Source: Streptomyces graminofaciens (GTDB taxonomy: Bacteria; Actinomycetota; Actinomycetes; Streptomycetales; Streptomycetaceae). Taken from it: a stretch of 64,000 nucleotides of DNA. Location of the stretch: contig NZ_AP018448.1 in the NCBI RefSeq assembly GCF_030294945.1, positions 10,202,501 through 10,266,500 of the forward strand, read 5' to 3'. Within the stretch, counting starts at the first letter, position 1. Each line of letters begins with the position of its first letter. Shown piece after piece: positions 55,895-62,515 of this stretch. Below the pieces are notes generated by a model. It ran no database searches and had not been told where the DNA came from. It saw only the letters and a list, made by a program, of their open reading frames with translations. Position numbers and translations under genes: made by a program.

Positions 55895-55985
55895 GAGCGC
55901 CCCTTCCGATGTGCGGGGCTGTGTCGATGTTCGGCTCCGCCGCGTGGGCGCGACCAGCCACGACGAACCCGCGGCCGCCTGACGA
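55895..55985. repeat. Dispersed intergenic repeat (copy E)
   Basis: The 105-bp gap between two converging genes holds GGGGAGCGCCCCTTCCGATG, TGCGGGGCTGTGTCGATGTT and CGGCTCCGCCGCGTGGGCGC, then GACCAGCCACGACGAACCCG. The same blocks occur, reverse complemented, at 39385-39450. It probably acts as a bidirectional terminator. Confidence 0.7.
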
Positions 55986-55987
55986 AC

Positions 55988-56410
55988 TCAGGCGGCATCC
56001 CCTTGCCGCACACCCTTCCGCAGCCAGTACATCGCGGTGATCGGCAGCAGTACGGGAATGAACAGGTATCCCATCCCGTAGTCGGACCAGACCGTCGCGT
56101 CCGGGAAGGCGGACGGCTCGACCAGCGTCCAGGTCCCGACGACCAGTACACCCGCCAGCTCTGCTGCGCAGCAGAGCCGCGCCGCCCTGCGGGCCGTCTC
56201 CCCGCCCCGCACCAGTGAGTACGTGATGAACCCGTACACGAGGCCGGCCAGCGCGGAGAGCGAGTAGGCGAGCGGCGCGTGGTCGAACTCGGTCGAGATC
56301 TGCACGATCGACCGTGACACGGCCCCCACGACCATCACGCCGTACAGCCACACCAGCAGCATCCCCGGCCCGCTGATCAGTCGCGTCGGCTTCTCCTCGG
56401 CAACGGCCAT
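55988..56410 (-). CDS. Small membrane protein (four helices)
   Basis: The 140-residue protein has four hydrophobic stretches: GMLLVWLYGVMVVGAVSRSIV, LAYSLSALAGLVYGFITYSLV, AAELAGVLVVGTWTLV and MGYLFIPVLLPITAMYWLRKG. It starts at ATG 56410, one base after the stop of the upstream gene, so they form a tightly coupled pair. The family is not one I can name. GGGGAGGCTGAC upstream serves as ribosome binding site. Confidence 0.75.
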   Translation of the reverse strand: MAVAEEKPTRLISGPGMLLVWLYGVMVVGAVSRSIVQISTEFDHAPLAYSLSALAGLVYGFITYSLVRGGETARRAARLCCAAELAGVLVVGTWTLVEPSAFPDATVWSDYGMGYLFIPVLLPITAMYWLRKGVRQGDAA

Positions 56411-56411
56411 G

Positions 56412-56771
56412 TCAGCCTCCCCAGATGTCGTAGAGCCGTACCTGGAGCACGGCCAGCACCACACCGCCGGCCGCGACGGTCACACTGCCCCAGCGCGTAC
56501 GTTCCGCCAGCGACATGAACCCCGCCACCGGGATGCACACGAGCGCCCCGAGCAGATACGACACGAAGATCGTCGTGCCCTGCTCGGCTTCCTCCCCGCG
56601 CGCCAGCTGCACGATCCCGACCACCAACTGGACGAGGGCCAGCACCGACACCACGGCCATGCCGATGAAGTGCCAGTCCTTGGTCGGCTGATCGCGGTAC
56701 GCGGCCCAGCCGCACCACGCGGCGAGCAGGAGGGCGGCGACGGCGGTCGCCGCCGTCAGGGCAACAAGCAT
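56412..56771 (-). CDS. Small membrane protein, partner of the next gene
   Basis: A 119-residue protein with four membrane segments (MLVALTAATAVAALLLAAWCGWAA, WHFIGMAVVSVLALVQLVVGIVQLARG, TIFVSYLLGALVCIPVAGFMSLA, SVTVAAGGVVLAVLQVRLYDIWGG). Charged loops are short. The gene is first of a two-gene operon and likely encodes one subunit of a small membrane complex. Function unknown. Confidence 0.75.
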   Translation of the reverse strand: MLVALTAATAVAALLLAAWCGWAAYRDQPTKDWHFIGMAVVSVLALVQLVVGIVQLARGEEAEQGTTIFVSYLLGALVCIPVAGFMSLAERTRWGSVTVAAGGVVLAVLQVRLYDIWGG

Positions 56772-57277
56772 GCCGCGACCCTATTACGGCCCAAAACTCC
56801 GCCGCGCCCGGCCCCGGGCCATCAAACCCCCAGGCCGCGAAGCGTGGCCTTGGCCACACAACCGGATGCCCAGATAGTGGACAGCAGCCCATCCCACCTG
56901 CGTGTTTGTCTCGCCGAGCTGTCCGTCATGCGGACAGGCCTTCTGGGCCCCGGCCATACCTCTGCTTTACTGATCTCATGACCACGACGAGCTGCCGCAC
57001 CCTTGCGACCGAGGCGACCCTGACGCCCGGTGCTCGTTGTATGTGTCGAATGTGCGCCTTCTAGAGGGCCCCCGCACCACCCCCTGAGCCTCGCGCCCCG
57101 AAGCGAGACGCCCCGGCATGTCCGTACGCCATCGCGCGACGCGGACCGAGCCGCCCCGCGCACAAGTTCTCCCCCGGTTCCATCGCCACCGCGAGAACCG
57201 TGTCGCGTCCCTGACCACTCGCACCCGTGCGCCCGGGCACACCCACGCCCGCGCACTCGACAGTGACGGAAACTCAC
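56772..57277. other. metN upstream region
   Basis: A 506-bp divergent region. It contains a -10-like TTTACT (56966-56971), a 28-codon leader ORF (56978-57064), a CTCGC/GCGAG stem around 57088-57107 and ordinary GC-rich sequence up to metN. I looked for but did not recognise a SAM riboswitch. Confidence 0.5.
56978..57064 (+). CDS. Candidate Cys/Met-rich leader peptide of the metNIQ operon
   Basis: The ORF encodes 28 residues ending in ARCMCRMCAF, with cysteines at four positions and three of its five methionine/cysteine codons clustered directly before the TAG at 57062-57064. ATG 56978 lies 7 nt after a -10-like TTTACT, so it could be read from a leaderless transcript; ATG 57041 would give a 7-residue version, MCRMCAF. 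Clusters of the codons for a scarce amino acid at the end of a short 5' ORF are the mark of attenuation by ribosome stalling, and the downstream operon imports methionine. A start-codon-overlap mechanism is excluded, since metN begins 214 bp further on. Confidence 0.6.
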   Translation: MTTTSCRTLATEATLTPGARCMCRMCAF

Positions 57278-58309
57278 GTGATCACCACCACGGGCCTCAC
57301 CAAGGTCTACCGCTCACGCGGCCGTGAGGTCACCGCCCTCGACGGCGTCGACCTGCACGTCCGCGAAGGCGAGGTGTACGGCGTCATCGGCCAGTCCGGC
57401 GCCGGCAAGTCCTCCCTCATCCGCTGCGTCAATCTGCTCGAGCGACCCACCGCCGGCACGGTCACCGTCGACGGACAGGACCTCACCGCGCTCGCCGGAC
57501 GGGGCCCCCGTGCGGGCAAGGAACTCCGCCGGGCCCGCAGCCGTATCGGCATGGTCTTCCAGCACTTCAACCTGCTGTCCACGCGAACCGTCCAGGACAA
57601 CGTCGAACTGCCGCTGGAGATCCTCGGCAAGTCGGGCGCCGAGCGCTCCCGCAAGGCTCTGGAACTGCTCGACCTCGTAGGCCTCGCCGACAAGGCCAAG
57701 GCCTACCCGGCCCAGCTCTCCGGCGGCCAGAAGCAGCGCGTCGGCATCGCCCGCGCCCTCGCCGGCGACCCGAAGGTGCTGCTCTCCGACGAGGCCACCA
57801 GCGCCCTCGACCCGGAGACCACCCGCTCGATCCTGACGCTGCTGCGCGATCTCAACCGGCAGCTGGGCCTGACCGTCCTGCTCATCACGCACGAGATGGA
57901 CGTCGTCAAGTACATCTGCGACTCGGCCGCCCTCATGGAGCAGGGGCGCGTCGTCGAGTCCGGCACGGTCGGCGAGTTGCTCGGGACCCCCGGCTCCGAA
58001 CTGGCCGCCGCTCTCTTCCCGGTCGGCGGCGAGGCCATCGGCGAGGACCGCACGGTCGTCGACGTCACCTTCCACGGAGAGGCCGCCACCCAGCCCGTCA
58101 TCTCCCAGCTGTCGCGCACCTACAACGTCGACATCTCCATCCTCGGCGCCGCCATCGACACCGTCGGCGGCCTCCAGGTGGGCCGGATGCGCATCGAACT
58201 GCCCGGCCGCTACGAGGACAACGTCGTACCGATCGGCTTCCTGCGTGAAAAGGGCCTGCGGATCGACGTCGTCGGTGAGTCTCAGCTGGTGAAGGACGGT
58301 GCCAAGTGA
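57278..58309 (+). CDS. metN: Methionine ABC transporter ATP-binding protein
   Basis: MetN powers uptake of methionine. The 343-residue protein has Walker A GQSGAGKSSLIRC, Q-loop VFQHFNLLS, signature LSGGQKQRVGIARAL, Walker B KVLLSDEATSALD and switch HEMDVV. The C-terminal NIL domain (residues about 265-340, TQPVISQLSRTYNVDISILGAAIDTVGGLQVGRMRIELPG) senses cytosolic methionine and inhibits transport. Start is GTG 57278. metI overlaps the stop (GTGA). Confidence 0.95.
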   Translation: MITTTGLTKVYRSRGREVTALDGVDLHVREGEVYGVIGQSGAGKSSLIRCVNLLERPTAGTVTVDGQDLTALAGRGPRAGKELRRARSRIGMVFQHFNLLSTRTVQDNVELPLEILGKSGAERSRKALELLDLVGLADKAKAYPAQLSGGQKQRVGIARALAGDPKVLLSDEATSALDPETTRSILTLLRDLNRQLGLTVLLITHEMDVVKYICDSAALMEQGRVVESGTVGELLGTPGSELAAALFPVGGEAIGEDRTVVDVTFHGEAATQPVISQLSRTYNVDISILGAAIDTVGGLQVGRMRIELPGRYEDNVVPIGFLREKGLRIDVVGESQLVKDGAK

Positions 58310-59031
58310 CCTGGTCCGAGATGCGGCCCCTGCTGGAGCAGGCGTGTTGGGACACCCTCCACATGGTCGGCTGGTCCACACTCATCGCGGTCGTCGGCGG
58401 ACTCCCGCTCGGCATCCTCCTCGTCCTCACCGACAAGGGCGGCCTGCTGCAGAGCCTCGGCGCCAACAAGGTCATCGGGCAGATCGTGAACATCGCCCGC
58501 TCGATGCCGTTCATCATCCTGATGGTCGCGCTGATGGACTTCACGCGCACGATCACCGGGACGACCATCGGCCGCGAGGCCGCGATCGTGCCGCTAGCCA
58601 TCGGCGCGATCCCCTTCTTCGCACGCCTGGTCGAGACGGCTGTCCGCGAAGTGGACGGCGGACTCGTCGAGGCCGTGCAGTCGATGGGCGGCAACACCTG
58701 GACGATCGTCCGCAAGGTCCTCGTCCCCGAGGCCCTGCCCTCGCTGATCGCCAGCACCACGACCACGGTCGTCGCGCTCATCGGCTACTCGGCCATGGCG
58801 GGCACGGTCGGCGCCGGCGGCCTCGGCGACATCGCCATCCGCTACGGGTACCAGCGCTTCGAGACCGACCTCATGTGGATCACCGTCGCGATCCTCGCCG
58901 TCGTCATCTCGGTCATCCAGTTCGCCGGCGACTACGCGGCCCGCTCCCTGCACCGCCGTGGCGGTAAGGCGGGCCCGGCCCCGAAGCTGCGGCTGCTCAA
59001 GGCGTCCACGGCGACGAGCAAGACCGTCTGA
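58306..59031 (+). CDS. metI: Methionine ABC transporter permease
   Basis: The 241-residue protein has five membrane helices (WSTLIAVVGGLPLGILLVLT, MPFIILMVALMDFTRTITG, AAIVPLAIGAIPFFARLVE, TTTVVALIGYSAMAGTVGAGGL, MWITVAILAVVISVIQFAGDYA). The cytoplasmic EAA-like loop EAVQSMGGNTWTIVRKVLVPEALPSLI docks to MetN. GTG start overlaps the metN stop by four bases, so the two are translated together. Confidence 0.95.
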   Translation: MTWSEMRPLLEQACWDTLHMVGWSTLIAVVGGLPLGILLVLTDKGGLLQSLGANKVIGQIVNIARSMPFIILMVALMDFTRTITGTTIGREAAIVPLAIGAIPFFARLVETAVREVDGGLVEAVQSMGGNTWTIVRKVLVPEALPSLIASTTTTVVALIGYSAMAGTVGAGGLGDIAIRYGYQRFETDLMWITVAILAVVISVIQFAGDYAARSLHRRGGKAGPAPKLRLLKASTATSKTV

Positions 59032-59107
59032 CACACCCCTGATCTCCCCTTGATCTCCCCGCACACCCAAGCCGGGGATGCTCCACCCAAAAGGAAAGGC
59101 ACTTTTC

Positions 59108-59950
59108 GTGCGTAACACCGCCAAGCTCACCACCGCCGTGCTCGCCGCCGGAGCCCTCACCCTCGGGCTCACCGCATGCGGCTCGGACAAGGCCGACACC
59201 GCGTCCGGCACGTCCGACACGAGCGGTCCTCTGGTCGTCGCCGCCAGCCCGACCCCGCACGCCGAGATCCTCGACTACGTGAAGGACAACCTGGCGAAGA
59301 AGGCCGGCCTGGAGCTGGAGGTCAAGGAGTTCACCGACTACGTCCTGCCGAACACGGCCACCGAGGACGGCTCCGTGGACGCCAACTACTTCCAGAACCA
59401 GCCCTACCTCGACGACTTCAACAAGAAGCAGGGCACCCACATCGTGCCCGTCGTCACCGTGCACCTTGAGCCGCTCGGCCTCTACTCCAACAAGGTCAAG
59501 AGCAAGGACGACCTGAAGAGCGGCGCGACCGTCGCCATCCCGAACGACACGGTCAACGAGGCACGCGCCCTCAAGCTCCTCGACTCCGCCGGCATCATCA
59601 CGCTCAAGGACGGCGTCGGCAACGAGGCGACCCCCGCGGACATCGCCGAGAACCCCAAGAAGCTCACGTTCAAGGAACTGGAGGCGGCCCAGACCCCGCG
59701 CTCCCTGGAGGACGTCGACGCCGCGGTGATCAACGGCAACTACGCCCTGGAGGCCGACCTCTCGCCCGCCGAGGACGCCCTGGCCGTGGAGCCCGCCAAG
59801 GACAACCCGAACGGCAACTTCCTCGCGGTCAAGGAGGGCAACGAGGACGACCCACGCGTGAAGAAGCTCGTCAAGCTCCTCACCTCCGACGAGGTCAAGA
59901 AGTTCATCGAGGACAAGTGGAGCAACGGCTCCGTCATCCCGTCGTTCTGA
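59108..59950 (+). CDS. metQ: Methionine-binding lipoprotein
   Basis: MetQ captures methionine outside the membrane for MetNI. The 280-residue protein has a lipoprotein signal (TTAVLAAGALTLGLTACGS; lipobox LTAC) and the NlpA-family domain: LVVAASPTPHAEILDYVKDNL, EFTDYVLPNTATEDGSVDANYFQNQPYLDDF, VPVVTVHLEPLGLYS, ATVAIPNDTVNEARALKLL and AAVINGNYAL. GTG start 59108 after AAAAGGAAAGG; the reading frame begins 77 bp after metI. A perfect 12-bp hairpin follows the gene. Confidence 0.95.
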   Translation: MRNTAKLTTAVLAAGALTLGLTACGSDKADTASGTSDTSGPLVVAASPTPHAEILDYVKDNLAKKAGLELEVKEFTDYVLPNTATEDGSVDANYFQNQPYLDDFNKKQGTHIVPVVTVHLEPLGLYSNKVKSKDDLKSGATVAIPNDTVNEARALKLLDSAGIITLKDGVGNEATPADIAENPKKLTFKELEAAQTPRSLEDVDAAVINGNYALEADLSPAEDALAVEPAKDNPNGNFLAVKEGNEDDPRVKKLVKLLTSDEVKKFIEDKWSNGSVIPSF

Positions 59951-60032
59951 TCGCGCACGTACAGGCCACGTACAAGGGGTCCGTCCTGCGGATCACTTCC
60001 GGCTGACGGGGCGTATACGGCGTATCGCCACG

Positions 60033-60069
60033 CACGGGGTCCACTCGCTCACCGCGGGTGGACCCCGTG
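60033..60069 (+). terminator. Terminator after metQ
   Basis: CACGGGGTCCAC (60033-60044) and GTGGACCCCGTG (60058-60069) form a perfect 12-bp stem with a 13-nt loop, 83 bp beyond the metQ stop. It probably ends the metNIQ transcript. Confidence 0.8.
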
Positions 60070-60146
60070 GTGCGGTTCAGTGCTTTCATGCTGCATGCTG
60101 GGCAGTTCAGCAGGCCCTGAAGGTTTCGAAGGTTACGGAGCGGCGC

Positions 60147-60785
60147 ATGATGAGCACCTTTCCCGACATCTCCATCAGCACGGAGCGGTTGGTTCTGCGC
60201 CCGTTCGAGGAGCTGGACATCGAGGCGTTCGCCGAGATGATGAACGACGAGATGGTCACCGCCTGGACCTCCGTCCCCCACCCCTACACCCGGGATGACG
60301 CCCGGCGCTGGATCACCGAGCAGGCCCCCGCCGAACGCACCGAGGGCCGCGGCATCGTCTTCGCCGTCACCGAGTTCCTCACCCAGCGCCTCGTCGGCAT
60401 CGTGCACCTGCGGAACACGGACTGGCGGGTCCGCTCCAGCGAGATCGCGTACATCGTCGCCCCCTGGGCCCGCGGCGAGGGCTACGCGTCCGAGGCGGCC
60501 TTCGTCACCGCCCGCTGGCTCTTCCACGACCAGAAGTTCGAACGGCTGGAGCTGCGCACCGCCGCCGACAACGCGGCCTCCCAGCAGGTCGCCCAGAAGA
60601 TCGGCTGCATCAGCGAGGGCGTGCTGCGCAACGCCTGGATAGCGCGCAGCAGAACGGACAGCGGCCACTGGATCGAGGTCCGCACCGACGTCATCGTCTG
60701 GAGCCTGCTGCCGGAGGACCTCACCGGCGCCGACGAACAACTGGCCGACGCCGGCGGTTTCAGCTCCTACTCCGACTGGAACTGA
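60147..60785 (+). CDS. RimJ/RimL-type GNAT acetyltransferase
   Basis: A 212-residue protein starting MMSTFPDISISTERLVLRPFEELDIEAFAEMMNDEMV, the standard N-terminus of the Acetyltransf_3 group. The acetyl-CoA loop region is EIAYIVAPWARGEGYASEAAFVTARWLFHDQKFERLELRTAADNAASQQVAQKIGCISEGVLRNA. GGAG lies 6 nt before the first ATG. Protein or small-molecule target unknown. Confidence 0.9.
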   Translation: MMSTFPDISISTERLVLRPFEELDIEAFAEMMNDEMVTAWTSVPHPYTRDDARRWITEQAPAERTEGRGIVFAVTEFLTQRLVGIVHLRNTDWRVRSSEIAYIVAPWARGEGYASEAAFVTARWLFHDQKFERLELRTAADNAASQQVAQKIGCISEGVLRNAWIARSRTDSGHWIEVRTDVIVWSLLPEDLTGADEQLADAGGFSSYSDWN

Positions 60786-60927
60786 ACCCCAGGGGCACGC
60801 CCCACCGCCTCCTCCGACTGTTCGGCCCCTGCCGAGCTCTCCCGCGCCACCGGGTACGCTCACGGAGCCCCGTGCCCGTGCGGACTGCCCCTGACGACGT
60901 GCGAAAACCCTCTGGAGACTGACGACG

Positions 60928-62145
60928 ATGGCCGACCGCGTCACGGTGATCGGCTGGGACGGCTCCCCCCTGACCTCGGCGGCGCGCTCCGCCCTCGGCG
61001 CAGCCACCCTGGTCGCCGGCGCGGCCCACCACCTGACGCTGCCCGAGGTACCCCGGGGCGCCGAACGCATCAGGCTCGGCAGTGTCGCCCTCGCGGCCCG
61101 CCGCATCGCCGGCCACCGCGGCACCGCTGTCGTCCTCGCCGACGGGGACCCCGGCTTCTTCGGAGTCGTCCGCACCCTCAGGGCCCCCGAGTACGGCCTG
61201 GAGGTCGAGGTCGTCCCCGCCGTCTCCGCCGTGGCCGCCGCCTTCGCCCGCGCGGCCATGCCCTGGGACGACGCCGAGGTGGTCGTCGCACACCGTCGTA
61301 CGCTGCGCCGCGCGGTCAACGTCTGCCGTGCCCACACCAAGGTGGCCGTCCTCACCTCACCCGGTGCCGGACCCGCCGAACTCGGTCTGCTCCTCGACGG
61401 GGTCCACCGCACCTTCGTCATCTGCGAGGAACTCGGCACCGCACGCGAACGCGTCACCGTCCTCACCTCCGACAAGGCCGTCGACCGCGCGTGGCGCGAC
61501 CCCAACGTCGTCATCGTCATCGGCGGCCACATGGCCGTCGGCGAGGAAGGCGGCTGGATCGCCGGCCGCGACCCCGCCACCGGATCGCGCGGCTGGGCCC
61601 TGCCCTCCCTCGTCTACGGCGGCGCCGTCGGCGAGGGCGAGTCGGACATGCTCCGCGCGGCCCAACTCGCCCGCCTGGGCCCGCGGATGGGCGACCTGGT
61701 GTGGGACATCGGCTCCGGCAGCGGCGCCTTCGCCACCGAGGCGGCGCGCTGCGGCGCCGCCGTCATCGCCGTCGACCACTCACCCGAGGCCTGCGGCCGT
61801 ACGACGATGGCGGCACGCCGCTTCGGCGTGCAGCTCCAGGTCGTGCACGGCACCGCCCCGCACGTCCTGGAGAACCTCCCCGAACCCGACGTCGTACGCG
61901 TCGGCGGCGGGGGAGCGGCGGTGATCTCGGCCGTCGCCGACCGCCGTCCGCAGCGCATCGTCACTCACGCCGCCACCCGCGACGCCGCCGAACTCATCGG
62001 CCGCAACCTCACCGAACACGGCTACGCGGTCCAGTGCGCCCTCGTCCAGTCCGTCGAACTCGACACCAGGGTCTGGACCGAGAAGGAGCGGAGCGTTGCG
62101 TTCCTGCTCACGGGCGAACTCGCGCGCCGCGAGACTCATCGCTGA
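60928..62145 (+). CDS. cobL: Precorrin-6Y C5,15-methyltransferase (decarboxylating), CbiE-CbiT fusion
   Basis: CobL methylates precorrin-6B at C5 and C15 and removes the acetate side chain, in corrin synthesis. In the 405-residue protein, residues 1 to about 205 are CbiE-like (VTVIGWDGSPLTSAARSALGAATLVAGAAHHL, VVLADGDPGFFGVVRTL, VVPAVSAVAAAFARAAMPWDDAEVVVAH); residues about 230-405 are CbiT-like (VWDIGSGSGAFATEAARCGAAVIAVDHSPEACGRTTMAARRFG, the SAM site). It precedes a probable cobT start by 370 bp. Confidence 0.93.
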   Translation: MADRVTVIGWDGSPLTSAARSALGAATLVAGAAHHLTLPEVPRGAERIRLGSVALAARRIAGHRGTAVVLADGDPGFFGVVRTLRAPEYGLEVEVVPAVSAVAAAFARAAMPWDDAEVVVAHRRTLRRAVNVCRAHTKVAVLTSPGAGPAELGLLLDGVHRTFVICEELGTARERVTVLTSDKAVDRAWRDPNVVIVIGGHMAVGEEGGWIAGRDPATGSRGWALPSLVYGGAVGEGESDMLRAAQLARLGPRMGDLVWDIGSGSGAFATEAARCGAAVIAVDHSPEACGRTTMAARRFGVQLQVVHGTAPHVLENLPEPDVVRVGGGGAAVISAVADRRPQRIVTHAATRDAAELIGRNLTEHGYAVQCALVQSVELDTRVWTEKERSVAFLLTGELARRETHR

Positions 62146-62515
62146 GCGGCCCTCGCCGAGCCTTGCCCGTGATCCGGTTGTCGTACCGGCGCGGTAGGCT
62201 GGCAGGCCGTTGTACCGCACTCCAGCACCCGACACTTCGTCGGTCAATGTCCGGAAAGCGCGCCCGTTTTGAGGGCGTGTGTGGTACGGCGGAACCGGAG
62301 GGCGCGCAACGTGGCGCAGTCCACAGCGGACCGACGCAGATCGACCTGTTGCGACGGCTGAGCGACCGCGACAATGGCCACTCAATGGCTTTGTCGACTT
62401 GCAGGCGGGTCGGCTCGTGCCGCTGGACGCGCACGCTCGTTCTCCACAGTGGGGCGGTCGGTGCGCCGTTCCGGGCCAGCTGGCACAGGCACTAACCGAT
62501 GGGCGAGGGGTACGC
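62146..62515. other. Intergenic region before the probable cobT
   Basis: This 370-bp gap contains no gene I can defend. A possible 82-codon frame from ATG 62247 to 62495 lacks a ribosome binding site. I looked for a cobalamin riboswitch (B12 box GCCACTG) and did not find one on this strand. The reading frame of the next gene starts at ATG 62516 after GCGAGGGG. Confidence 0.5.

Noticed and set aside
56941..57277. SAM riboswitch ahead of metN
   Set aside because: I could not recognise the conserved stems or core of any SAM riboswitch class; the leader ORF explains the region better.
62247..62495. An 82-codon ORF between cobL and the next gene
   Set aside because: It has no ribosome binding site, no recognisable domain and an Arg/Gly/Cys-rich composition typical of non-coding GC-rich DNA.
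62146..62515. Cobalamin riboswitch ahead of the probable cobT
   Set aside because: No B12-box-like GCCACTG motif was found in the gap.
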